Shown here: one piece after another, positions 7,928-16,556 of the stretch
Layout: every line of letters starts with the position of its first letter
Position numbering within the stretch: the stretch's first letter is position 1
The notes under the pieces: model-generated
Databases searched by the model: none
The model's input: only the letters and a program-made list of their open reading frames with translations
Told to the model about the DNA's origin: nothing
Source: CAUUJV01 sp963545565
Lineage (GTDB): Bacteria > Actinomycetota > Actinomycetes > Actinomycetales > Bifidobacteriaceae
Direction: 5' to 3'
DNA: 64,000 nt
NCBI GenBank assembly: GCA_963545565.1
Contig: CAUUJV010000001.1
Span: 186,001 to 250,000 of the forward strand
Program-made: the position numbers and the translations under genes

Positions 7928-10399
7928 TCAGTCGTTCTCAATACCGCTGTATGCCACAATTCCATGATTAATTATGTCAGAAGCACTTCGAGCGGAATCT
8001 CGAAGATAAGTGTTGTGTGTGTAATCGGCTATTGTTGCAATTTGTCCCAGAATATCCATTGTTCGCTTGCAGTTTCGGACAAAGTCTCCTCCTGTCAAAT
8101 CTGTATCCCATAGCACGTCTGTTAGAGGCTTTTCACTGACCCAGTTGAACATGATTTCACACATACCAAAATCAAGCTGGGTAGTTGGCTCTAACTCATA
8201 GTCTTCGCACAGATTATGTAGTTGTGCATCGAGTGAAAGAATCTGGGAGACTGTGATTGCAATTGTTCCCTTTGATCCACCAGGGAAATGGCGAGGTTGG
8301 CCGCCTTCTCCCCTACGCGATTCATAAACGAATCCAGAACAGATACATGCCAATTCTTGAGGCGTAAGATTATCTAGTAATCCTGTTGATACAGTTTGAG
8401 CCAGAACAACATCGTTTTCACTATAGATTCTGCGCAGAAGCTCCCCTTTATTTGTTACGACGTAGCCACGGGAGCTGTCCATTTGCAGATATCCAAGAGT
8501 GAGCAAAACGTTGCAAATACGGTCAAACTTACGTGAAACTGAGCCTGTACGCGAGTTATAACGATTGCTGAGATGCTCGTATTCCTTGTATTTACGAGTC
8601 CATCTGTGTCCCCACCGCATGTGTTGTGATAAATCAGGGCAGGAGCGACACGGATGATTCTTTTCGCGCTGGCGTAAGGACTCAATCTGAGCGTCGATTT
8701 TTTTGTATGCTGCTGTGCGTTCACTTTCGGAGCTAAAGAGTTGATGCTTGAGTTTTCTGCGCTCTACTCGTTCGAGATCTGTGAGCTGCATTCGAAGCAT
8801 TATGAGCGATTTGAAGTTGCCATACTCGCAGTGAAATGCTTCTTCATAATCTGCCAATGCTTGTGAAACTGCGTCAAGTTGAGAAGCAAGCTGCTCAGCA
8901 GACTCATTAGCTTCCCATTGCGCGAAGGATCGGTCAAGAGTTTGCCGTGCACTTGTTTGATCCATTGTATTAAGAAGATTTACTGCCATGTTGAATGTTG
9001 GTGCAAAACTTGAATGGAGTGGGTACACACGTTTGGATGCTAATGAAGCAACTGTAGTCGGCACAAAGCCATCATGATCAACTACAATCGCGTGACCTTG
9101 ATTATCAATACCTCGGCGCCCAGCACGGCCGGTTAGTTGGGTAAACTCACCCGGCGTCAAAGATACGTGACCGATACCATTAAATTTTTCAAGTTTTTCA
9201 ACTACTACGCATCGAGCAGGCATATTAATACCCAATGCCAAGGTCTCCGTAGCAAACACCATTTTGATGAGACCTTGCTCGAATAAAGCTTCAACAATCT
9301 GCCTGAATAAAGTAACCATTCCAGCATGATGTGCAGCAAATCCTTCTTCAAGAGCCTGCCTGAATCGATTGAGATGGAGGGCTCGTGCAGTATCTTTATC
9401 GAGTTTCCCATTTGTCATTTCGTCAACGATACTGCGAATCTTGCGTGCTTCCGCCTCGGTAGTAAGATGCAGTCCTGCATCTAAACATTGAGAAACAGCT
9501 TTCTCACAGCCATTGCGTGAAAAAATAAAATAGATACCTGGTAATAAGCCTAAATAATCAAGTTCATCTACCACAGCCCAACGTTTTGGTGTGTAATGCT
9601 TTAGACGTGAATTCTGGCCAGTTCCACGCTTTCCTTGAAAAAAACGAGAGCGAGAATATCTTTTGTATTGTTTAGACTTTGGTAAATCTCTGTCTCGTAG
9701 TTTCTTTGCGGCTTGTGCCATACGATCAATGGCAGTTAAAAGCTGTGGGCTGAGCTTTTCTGTAGCCGTACTTTTAGATGAATCATATAAATCATAGAGT
9801 TCTGGCTCTTTTTGCGGTCCAGCCTGGAGCAGTACATGCTGATCCAGTGGCACTGGGCGATTTTCTGAAACAACAAGTGCGGTATCAGAGCGGATAGATT
9901 CAATCCATGCAGAAAAGTCTTCAACATTTGAAACTGTTGCGGAAAGTCCAACGATTTTGACGCGCTCAGGCAAATGTATGATTACTTCTTCCCATACGGC
10001 TCCGCGCATACGGTCAGCAAGATAGTGAATCTCATCTAAAATCACGTATTGCATGGCATTTAAGGTAGAAGAATTCTCATAGAGCATATTACGCAGAACT
10101 TCTGTGGTCATTACAACGATATCTGCTTCAGAGTTAAGGGATAAATCACCAGTGAGAAGACCCACACGGTCTGCTCCATACTGGTCTACAAGCTCGTGAT
10201 ATTTCTGATTGCTAAGAGCCTTGATTGGCGTGGTGTAAAACGCCTTCACATTATGATTATTCTCTAAGGCATCAATTGCATCTGACTGAAATTGATCAAG
10301 TTCAAAATTTAGCGTGGCGGCAAATTGGCCAGCAACTGTCTGAGATTTTTGAACACGTTTTTTGTACTGAGCATAGCGCTGAGCTGGGCTGAGAGACAT
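7928..10399 (-). CDS. helY: Ski2/Mtr4-like DEAH helicase HelY lacking Walker A
   Basis: HelY belongs to the superfamily 2 Ski2-like RNA helicases. At 823 residues the frame is uninterrupted. Motif Ia (TTPIKALSNQ), GLLTGD, MTTEVLRNML, motif II DEIH (about residues 122-125), motif III SAT, motif V region ATETLALGINMPAR and motif VI QLTGRAGRRG are present. After them come the winged-helix and C-terminal helical domain with a cysteine pair (CRSC). However, the segment DAIDALENNHNV runs directly into KAFYTTPIKAL at residues 50-52. Family members have a Walker A loop (APTGAGKT) and about 25 residues here. ATP hydrolysis should be lost unless the gap is an assembly error. Neighbours pafBC and helY are linked as in mycobacteria. 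Confidence 0.88.
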   Translation of the reverse strand: MSLSPAQRYAQYKKRVQKSQTVAGQFAATLNFELDQFQSDAIDALENNHNVKAFYTTPIKALSNQKYHELVDQYGADRVGLLTGDLSLNSEADIVVMTTEVLRNMLYENSSTLNAMQYVILDEIHYLADRMRGAVWEEVIIHLPERVKIVGLSATVSNVEDFSAWIESIRSDTALVVSENRPVPLDQHVLLQAGPQKEPELYDLYDSSKSTATEKLSPQLLTAIDRMAQAAKKLRDRDLPKSKQYKRYSRSRFFQGKRGTGQNSRLKHYTPKRWAVVDELDYLGLLPGIYFIFSRNGCEKAVSQCLDAGLHLTTEAEARKIRSIVDEMTNGKLDKDTARALHLNRFRQALEEGFAAHHAGMVTLFRQIVEALFEQGLIKMVFATETLALGINMPARCVVVEKLEKFNGIGHVSLTPGEFTQLTGRAGRRGIDNQGHAIVVDHDGFVPTTVASLASKRVYPLHSSFAPTFNMAVNLLNTMDQTSARQTLDRSFAQWEANESAEQLASQLDAVSQALADYEEAFHCEYGNFKSLIMLRMQLTDLERVERRKLKHQLFSSESERTAAYKKIDAQIESLRQREKNHPCRSCPDLSQHMRWGHRWTRKYKEYEHLSNRYNSRTGSVSRKFDRICNVLLTLGYLQMDSSRGYVVTNKGELLRRIYSENDVVLAQTVSTGLLDNLTPQELACICSGFVYESRRGEGGQPRHFPGGSKGTIAITVSQILSLDAQLHNLCEDYELEPTTQLDFGMCEIMFNWVSEKPLTDVLWDTDLTGGDFVRNCKRTMDILGQIATIADYTHNTYLRDSARSASDIINHGIVAYSGIEND

Positions 10400-10413
10400 A
10401 CCAAATATTCCGT

Positions 10414-11418
10414 CTAGTTATTCCATGATTGAGCAATTTGAGATGGCACAAGTAGATGAAGTGCCTCATGCTTGCACACCATACGCAAAGGTAATTCGCC
10501 GATCATTTCCCCATCAGCCATCACTGTAGGAGGAGCATGACCGATAGGACTGCTGTCGACGACTATGTCTGTTACTTGCTGCCAGCCGAGAGTTGGGTCT
10601 TTCATATGTGATCCGTGATATGCCTGTGCCAAGAGTCGTGCTGCATGAGCTGCTGTAGGCATAGTTTTCGTCCAGATTACATCAAAAATTCCGTCAGAGA
10701 TTTCAGAGCTCGGAGATATTTTTATCCCATTACCTATGTACTGTGAATTAGCGACGAGAAGCAGCGGAGTCACAACGTCCATGTACGCTTCGCGCAGAGC
10801 TGGATCAGTATAAGTAACTCGAAAACCATACGGTTCGAGCTGTTGGATTTCAGTAAAACCTGCATGCGCGTATCTCAATTTGCCCCATGGAAGCTTGGAA
10901 TCATTAGCATGACGGTTGATAGCGGCGTCAATTGAGCAGTTTAGCGCACCGCCAATGTACGTGTTAACTCGTTCTCCATTGTCTTCTGCGGACGTTACAT
11001 GAGCGATATCTACAGCAATTGTTGAATTTTGTATAACAGCAGCCACAATTGCTTCGGTGCTTACATCAATTCGGTGAAGAGGAAGTCCAGCAGAGCGCGC
11101 GAAATCGTTACCTGAGCCGCATGCCACAATTCCGAGCGGAGTATTCGTGTGTGCTACGGCATTGATTCCTAGATTGACCATGCCATCTCCACCAACCACA
11201 ATGAGTGCGGAAAGCTTGTGCGCTTGGCGTTGGGCGCGATGCAGAGAATTACGACGATTCTCACCTGTTAAGTCGAGTACAGAGAACCCTAAATCAATAC
11301 CGTGAGAGCGCAACAGATTAACAACATGACGCCCTTGCCTCTCCCCTTTGCCGTTATCTGAGGCAGGATTCGTAATAACACCAATGACCTTATGACGAGA
11401 ATTCGCGTTCACTGCCAT
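10414..11418 (-). CDS. Diacylglycerol-kinase-family lipid kinase
   Basis: A 334-residue lipid kinase of the DagK/YegS fold that would phosphorylate diacylglycerol or a related lipid, recycling diacylglycerol to phosphatidic acid. Visible motifs are ITNPASDNGKG near the N-terminus, the nucleotide loop GGDGMVNLGINA around residue 80 and GIVACGSGNDFARS. The C-terminal beta-sandwich holds YIGNGIKISP and DGIFDVIW. In most family members the glycine-rich motif reads GGDGT followed later by Glu. Here Met and Leu occupy those places, a variant also expected among actinobacterial relatives. A GGGAGAG ribosome binding site precedes the ATG. helY follows after 14 bases. Confidence 0.85.
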   Translation of the reverse strand: MAVNANSRHKVIGVITNPASDNGKGERQGRHVVNLLRSHGIDLGFSVLDLTGENRRNSLHRAQRQAHKLSALIVVGGDGMVNLGINAVAHTNTPLGIVACGSGNDFARSAGLPLHRIDVSTEAIVAAVIQNSTIAVDIAHVTSAEDNGERVNTYIGGALNCSIDAAINRHANDSKLPWGKLRYAHAGFTEIQQLEPYGFRVTYTDPALREAYMDVVTPLLLVANSQYIGNGIKISPSSEISDGIFDVIWTKTMPTAAHAARLLAQAYHGSHMKDPTLGWQQVTDIVVDSSPIGHAPPTVMADGEMIGELPLRMVCKHEALHLLVPSQIAQSWNN

Positions 11419-11463
11419 ACGTTCTCTCCCTCATAAAAAGTATTGCAAATGCGGTGGTAGTGG

Positions 11464-11838
11464 CTAATCGTCTGCGTCAATTCCTAAGTTTTCAGCAATC
11501 TGATTGTAGTCTTCGGCTGTTCTATCTTTCCATTCAGACCACTTTTTTGCATGCCTGTCTTGAGCCGCTTCGTGTCGCCTTATCATTGTTGCATGCTTAG
11601 TGGCATATCGATTTGCTGCTTGTGAAATTGGCTGAGTAAAAAGTGGGGTGCTGTCTGCATGCCGAGCTTCTTCAGTGTCACTCATTTTACCAACACGTTC
11701 AAAAATATCACTGGAAGTCTGATTTGCAGTTAGTAACAAATTCATACCGCGCTTAAAAGCGTAGATTCCTCCAATAATAATCATTGCGAGCATGAAAATA
11801 GTTATGAGTAGCCACACCCACCACGGCATATTACTCAC
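11464..11838 (-). CDS. Small single-span membrane protein of unknown function
   Basis: I do not recognise a named family. The 124-residue product starts with a short polar stretch and one membrane helix (WWVWLLITIFMLAMIIIGGIYA, split here only for description at about residues 6-27). A hydrophilic, helix-forming cytoplasmic part rich in Glu, Arg and Ala follows and ends in IDADD. It begins with GTG overlapping the pafBC stop by 8 bases, so the two are translated in sequence. Mycobacteria have tatA and tatC between pafC and helY. This protein has one N-terminal helix like TatA but lacks the TatA hinge and amphipathic helix pattern, so I do not call it TatA. Confidence 0.7.
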   Translation of the reverse strand: MSNMPWWVWLLITIFMLAMIIIGGIYAFKRGMNLLLTANQTSSDIFERVGKMSDTEEARHADSTPLFTQPISQAANRYATKHATMIRRHEAAQDRHAKKWSEWKDRTAEDYNQIAENLGIDADD

Positions 11839-13825
11839 CGTCCATAGCGTTGTTAATGCTCAGTTCTTGCTGAGCACGAGCTTTAATCATTGCATGCAAA
11901 GTCTTAGGGCCAACTGCAGTGATGTGGCGAGCATGTGCAATGCAGAATGCCACAAACCAAGAATCAGAAGAAACAGTAATATGAACTTTCTGACCGTCTT
12001 TCCAAGGCTCTACTGTTGCCCCAGGTAATGAAGAAATAAACGATGGATTAACAGTGTCAGTGACAAAAACAGTTTGGGTGCCATTCTCGAAGCTCCACCT
12101 GCGCAGTTCAGAAAGAGGAACGTCTGGAACTTCAATTGTGTGGCTCGGTTCTACACTTTCAACATGACTTATGCGAGCTAAGCGAAGAGTCTGCCACTTA
12201 TGCGATTCATCAATAGCATTTTTAGACTTGTTCGCTGGCATTGTTTGTGATGCCTGTACTGCCGATGAATCGTCTTTTGAGTCTTGCACAGATACTTCGT
12301 CTGTATTTTCTGCAGTGACAGAAGTGTCAGGAACTTTACGATCTGCATCACTGACGCCATTCCATACAGCTGCGTAGTACACGTCTTCGTCCACGTAAAT
12401 ACGCGCTGGTGCCACGAGTTTGCGGCGAGTTCGGCCAGCACCGTCTGTGTATTCCATGTCGAGAAGCTGATGATGATCAATAGCGTGTTTGACGATTTCG
12501 TAGCAAGCCGGTTCAAGCTCGTAACCAGTTAAACTCAGCCAAGGAGTAGTTCCTGGCGTAGTGTACTCGCGGAGCTTCTCGTAGAGGGCCTCAGCACGAT
12601 TACGAGCGGATTCCGGCATCAATGGCGAATGCGCCAAATAACTTACAGAAGCGGTCAAAAGGCTCATATATTGAGGTGAAACACCTGCAAGACGCTCAAG
12701 CCCCAAGGAATTCGTGGCACAGATAATGCCTTCAGATTCCAACAAAGACCAGTCGATGTCAAAGAACTGACTTCCTGCCATCTCTCCATCGTCGGAAACT
12801 GTTGTCAGAGTGCCAATATCCTTGCGAATTGTGGTAATAAAACGCTTTTCCTCTTCAGGAGTATGAGCTTTACCAACGAAGCGCTCGGCAAGTTCAGAAA
12901 GGAGAAACTCTTCGCCCAAATGCGCGGAAAGGAAGAGCATCAGACGCAAGCGGCGGTCTACTTCTGAGCCAGATTGGATAGGACTCTTAGAAGGATGCTT
13001 TTCTTCGGGTGCATCAGAACTATCCGCTGATTGCGCATCGCGGAAAGCTTGCTCAACGGGTATAGCCTTATTCTTTGTAGTAACTGTTGCGTCTTTAAAC
13101 TCAGAAGCAGCATTAAGACGACGCTTGTACGCCGCGATTGCCTCTGGTGGGTTGATAATTGACGCGCCAGGGTGTTCAAGTACGAATGTGGCTAAATCGT
13201 CCGAATCTGTGTATGCAACATTGATATTTTCGCCTTCAACCTTAACGGTTGCTGCAAAACGGCGCGAATCAACTACACGCATTAAAGTATCAGGAATGGT
13301 TTGAGTGCCAAGCCCCGGGGCTATGGAATCAAGCCCGAGGCCAGGAGTTGGAACCTGAGCCACGCGTGGAGCTGTGCGTGAAGTCTTTATATCTTCGTGC
13401 TTAGCACGCTGTGTCTGATTAGACATGGAAATGGAGCGTGCTAAATAATTTGCTGCTGCAAGTACAGGGAGATCTTCTGGATCAAACTGCATGCGAATAC
13501 GAGGCTCATCCCCTAGTTGAAGCCTGTATGAAGCAAAATCCTGACCTTCAGATTTGGAAGAATATTCGGGCTGGCGTGACTCGATAGCTATGCCCATGGC
13601 AGTGAGCTTTGCACGGTCACGTTGGAATTGCTTTGCAAAGGCTGCTTTCGCTGCCTGATCAGCAAGCTCGCCATAGGAATCGGCGTATGCCTTGACTCTT
13701 TGAGCAATTTGACGTGATGTCAACCACTGTGGAAAAGCTGAAGACAAAACCGCCAAAACATCTAGTTCGTGCTTTCCCCATTTATCTGAGAAGCGGCGCC
13801 TGCCATTAGAAGATCCTTCAGCCAT
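11831..13825 (-). CDS. pafBC: PafB-PafC fusion, WYL-domain transcriptional regulator of the DNA damage response
   Basis: PafB and PafC together activate a LexA-independent DNA damage regulon in mycobacteria. Here the two are joined in one chain of about 664 residues. The first half has a winged-helix DNA-binding part (HELDVLAVLSSAF, WLTSRQIAQRV) and a degenerate WYL-like region. A low-complexity linker follows, then the second helix-turn-helix (RRLRLMLFLSAH, LLSELAERF) and a WYL domain (LLDMEYTDGAGRTRRKLVAPARI). The WYL domain carries an acidic insertion of about 50 residues (around PDTSVTAENTDE). The frame extends to 13891. I prefer ATG 13825, which has GAGGA at good spacing. Fused PafBC is known in Arthrobacter-like actinobacteria. 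Confidence 0.85.
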   Translation of the reverse strand: MAEGSSNGRRRFSDKWGKHELDVLAVLSSAFPQWLTSRQIAQRVKAYADSYGELADQAAKAAFAKQFQRDRAKLTAMGIAIESRQPEYSSKSEGQDFASYRLQLGDEPRIRMQFDPEDLPVLAAANYLARSISMSNQTQRAKHEDIKTSRTAPRVAQVPTPGLGLDSIAPGLGTQTIPDTLMRVVDSRRFAATVKVEGENINVAYTDSDDLATFVLEHPGASIINPPEAIAAYKRRLNAASEFKDATVTTKNKAIPVEQAFRDAQSADSSDAPEEKHPSKSPIQSGSEVDRRLRLMLFLSAHLGEEFLLSELAERFVGKAHTPEEEKRFITTIRKDIGTLTTVSDDGEMAGSQFFDIDWSLLESEGIICATNSLGLERLAGVSPQYMSLLTASVSYLAHSPLMPESARNRAEALYEKLREYTTPGTTPWLSLTGYELEPACYEIVKHAIDHHQLLDMEYTDGAGRTRRKLVAPARIYVDEDVYYAAVWNGVSDADRKVPDTSVTAENTDEVSVQDSKDDSSAVQASQTMPANKSKNAIDESHKWQTLRLARISHVESVEPSHTIEVPDVPLSELRRWSFENGTQTVFVTDTVNPSFISSLPGATVEPWKDGQKVHITVSSDSWFVAFCIAHARHITAVGPKTLHAMIKARAQQELSINNAMDGE

Positions 13826-13989
13826 CAGTCCTCGCGCTTTAAAAATATGAAATACAACTTCGTGCTTCTGGATTGAAGCACCCGAGTACATTCTAATGAC
13901 TTTTTTTTAAAAACACACGGGAAATGAAATTTTTTCCCTAGGCGTGGACAAAATCAGTATTTATCTACCTCTTTCGAGCGTGTCGCAAG

Positions 13990-14011
13990 AGAATATGCAC
14001 TTTAATGACAA
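13990..14011 (-). promoter_or_regulatory. Possible RecA-NDp-type (PafBC-dependent) promoter before pafBC
   Basis: On the minus strand TTGTCATTA is followed after 7 bases by TATTCT. The reported mycobacterial consensus is TTGTCRGTG, 8 bases, TANNNT. The first six positions and the -10 pattern fit, the GTG part does not, and the spacer is one base short. It is weak evidence for autoregulation. Confidence 0.3.
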
Positions 14012-14065
14012 ATTATGGGTAGAGTTATTTTTATTTACTAACCATTCACTAATGATTGCGACGAG

Positions 14066-14139
<74 letters not shown>

Positions 14140-14283
14140 ATGAATACCTAATCCAATGAGACCCGTAAAAACAGAGGTAATTTTATATCTCATTTATATC
14201 TCAAATTAGGCAACGTGGAAAAGTGTAGCACACTTCATAAAGTGTGTATTCACATCGCATTTTGAAATAGGTGAAAGTGTTCC

Positions 14284-14332
14284 AAAAAAACAGAGTCAAA
14301 GGAAATATACCATTGATATACCTTTGGCTCTG
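14284..14332 (-). terminator. Terminator after cmk-der
   Basis: Arms CAGAGTCAAAGG (14291-14302) and CCTTTGGCTCTG (14321-14332) form a 12-bp stem with one mismatch around an 18-base AT-rich loop. On the minus strand it is followed by seven T residues (14284-14290). It lies about 75 bases beyond the cmk-der stop. Confidence 0.88.
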
Positions 14333-14361
14333 CCTATGCGACTAGTCACAGTTAACTACAA

Positions 14362-14397
14362 TTAGTTATATCGACTAATTTAGCTATATCGACTAAT
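14362..14397. repeat. 18-bp tandem direct repeat, two copies
   Basis: Two adjacent copies of TTAGYTATATCGACTAAT differ at one base (T or C at position 5). A partial third match (CGACTAGTCAC) lies just upstream. The repeat is in the 3' region of cmk-der, 9 bases past its stop and before its terminator. The rest of 14140-14405 holds nothing else I recognise. Confidence 0.85.
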
Positions 14398-14405
14398 CAC
14401 TCAAA

Positions 14406-16556
14406 CTACTTGCGCTTTTTCTTTTCGCGGATATTGACGGAAATCTGGATAGGAGTTCCCTCAAAACCGAATTCCTCACGCAAAGAGCGTTCGATATATC
14501 GGCGATAACCGTGCTCTAAGAATCCTGTTGCAAAAATCACGAAGCGAGGCGGCTTCGTAGAAGCCTGCGTTGCGAACAGAATGCGGGGCTGCTTTCCACC
14601 GCGCAGGGGGTGTGGATGTGCTGCCTGAAGCTGCCCCAAGAAAGCGTTGAGCTTACCAGTGGAAATACGCTGATCCCATGATTCGAGTGCCTTCGTCATC
14701 GCATCGTGGAGTCGGTTTGTGTGCCAGCCAGTCAAGGCAGAAAGATTGACTCGCTGGGCCCATGTAACGCGGTTGAACTCAGTTTCCCATAAACGTTCAA
14801 TGCGTTGGCGACCAAAATCGTCGAGTTTATCCCATTTGTTGAACACCAGCACAAGCGCGCGTCCGGCGTCTACTGCCTGACTCATAACTTTCAAATCTTG
14901 ATCCGAAATCGGCTGAGAAACATCGAAGACCACAAGTGCGAGTTCTGCACGCTCGATTGCTGCTTGAGTGCGCAAACTTGAGTAGTAGTCTGCGCCGGTT
15001 TGCTTATGAAGGCGGCGCTTGATACCAGCTGTATCAATGAAAAGCCAATTTTCATTACCAACGGTAATTACCTCATCTACGGGATCGCGTGTTGTGCCAG
15101 CCTCGTCGTTCACCACTGCGCGTTCTTCATGAGCGAGCTGGTTAAGCAAAGAAGACTTGCCCACATTCGGTCTGCCAACTAATGCCACTCTACGCAATCC
15201 GCTTGGAGTTAAGAATCCAGAAGTTTTTTCTGCTTTCTTGAGGGAGTCCAGTGCCTCATCGAGAAGATCACCCACTCCCCTTCCATGCATAGCAGAAATT
15301 GGGTGTGGTTCACCGAGTCCAAGCTTCCAGAATTCAGACGCCATGTATTCAGACATCTGCGTATCCATCTTGTTCACAGCCACAGTGACGGGCTTACCTG
15401 ATGAGCGAAGCATACTGACGATGCGCTCATCTGTAGCAGTCAAGCCAACAGTCCCGTCCACAACGAGCACAACGGCATCCGCAAGAGTCACAGCGATTTG
15501 TGCTTGGGAAGCGATTGCTGACTCGATACCTTCAACATCTGCTTCCCACCCGCCGGTATCAACAAGACGGAAGTCGGTCCCTGCCCATTCTGCGTCATAA
15601 CTTACTCGGTCACGAGTAACGCCAGGAGTATCTTCTACAATTGCCGCACGACGGCCGAGAATACGGTTGACAAGTGTTGACTTTCCCACGTTCGGGCGAC
15701 CAACAATGGCGAGTACCCCGACCTGACGGCCACGAGGATCATCCTCTGATCCATCATTATGATCAGCTTGGAAGAGAGTTTCATCTTCTTCCTCAAGCTC
15801 GTAATCATTAAGCTGGACTGCGTATTCGGCATAGAGCTGTTCATCTATGGCTGCTTCAACGAGACGGATAAGAGTATCCAGAGTCTGCTGGAAATTCATG
15901 TCAGAATTGTCAACAGTTATAACACCTTCGGCTGCTTCAGTAAATGAAGTGACTTTAGAATCTTTCGCATCTCGCTCAGCAACATTGTCTGTGCCCGCTT
16001 GAGGTTTCTTGCCAGATGCAGCACTGTTTTGCGCGTTGCGGCGAGCTTGACGTATCTCTTCACGAGCTGTCAAAAGAATGCGTACCTCAGCGTTAGGAGC
16101 TACAACAGTCGTGATATCGCGCCCCTCAACCACAATCCCTGTGCCATTAGAGAAAGAGTTATCAGCATTCTCAGCGTCAATATATGCACGTTGAGCAGCA
16201 ATCAGCAGATGCCGAACAGGAATAATTGAAGAGATTGCAGACACGTGAGAAGAAACTTCGGATGAGCGAATTGCTTCACTTAAATCTTCCCCATCGCACG
16301 AAACTGTTGCTATAGAAGGGTCAACCGAAATATCGAAATGATCTTCAGTGAAAAATTCAGAAACAAGATTTGTTAATCGTTCTTCATCTTCAGTAGATAC
16401 GCCTTCGAGGGTTTCACCGTTATGCAGGCACCACCATGCCGCAGCACGATACATTGCACCAGTATCCAAATATGCATACCCAAAATGCTCTGCCAATGCC
16501 TTGGAAGTGCTGGATTTACCTACTCCAGAGGGACCATCAATAGCTACGGTAATCAC
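14406..16556 (-). CDS. cmk-der: Fused cytidylate kinase and Der/EngA GTPase
   Basis: This 716-residue protein joins two enzymes. Residues 1 to about 240 are cytidylate kinase, which phosphorylates CMP and dCMP: P-loop GPSGVGKSS, LDTGAMYRA, VVEGRDITTVV and the RDAKDS lid region. Residues from about 275 are Der, a 50S ribosome assembly GTPase with two G domains. The first has GRPNVGKSTL, DTPGVTRDR, DTGG and NKMD, and the second GRPNVGKSSL, AGTTRDPVD, DTAGIK and NKWD. A C-terminal KH-like domain ends in a basic tail (REKKKRK). Separate adjacent cmk and der genes are the norm in other actinobacteria; the fusion is typical of bifidobacteria. Its ATG overlaps the rluB stop by four bases. Confidence 0.96.
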   Translation of the reverse strand: MITVAIDGPSGVGKSSTSKALAEHFGYAYLDTGAMYRAAAWWCLHNGETLEGVSTEDEERLTNLVSEFFTEDHFDISVDPSIATVSCDGEDLSEAIRSSEVSSHVSAISSIIPVRHLLIAAQRAYIDAENADNSFSNGTGIVVEGRDITTVVAPNAEVRILLTAREEIRQARRNAQNSAASGKKPQAGTDNVAERDAKDSKVTSFTEAAEGVITVDNSDMNFQQTLDTLIRLVEAAIDEQLYAEYAVQLNDYELEEEDETLFQADHNDGSEDDPRGRQVGVLAIVGRPNVGKSTLVNRILGRRAAIVEDTPGVTRDRVSYDAEWAGTDFRLVDTGGWEADVEGIESAIASQAQIAVTLADAVVLVVDGTVGLTATDERIVSMLRSSGKPVTVAVNKMDTQMSEYMASEFWKLGLGEPHPISAMHGRGVGDLLDEALDSLKKAEKTSGFLTPSGLRRVALVGRPNVGKSSLLNQLAHEERAVVNDEAGTTRDPVDEVITVGNENWLFIDTAGIKRRLHKQTGADYYSSLRTQAAIERAELALVVFDVSQPISDQDLKVMSQAVDAGRALVLVFNKWDKLDDFGRQRIERLWETEFNRVTWAQRVNLSALTGWHTNRLHDAMTKALESWDQRISTGKLNAFLGQLQAAHPHPLRGGKQPRILFATQASTKPPRFVIFATGFLEHGYRRYIERSLREEFGFEGTPIQISVNIREKKKRK

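Noticed and set aside
11464..11838. TatA at the place where mycobacteria have tatA-tatC
   Set aside because: There is one membrane helix but no TatA hinge, no amphipathic helix pattern and no tatC next to it.
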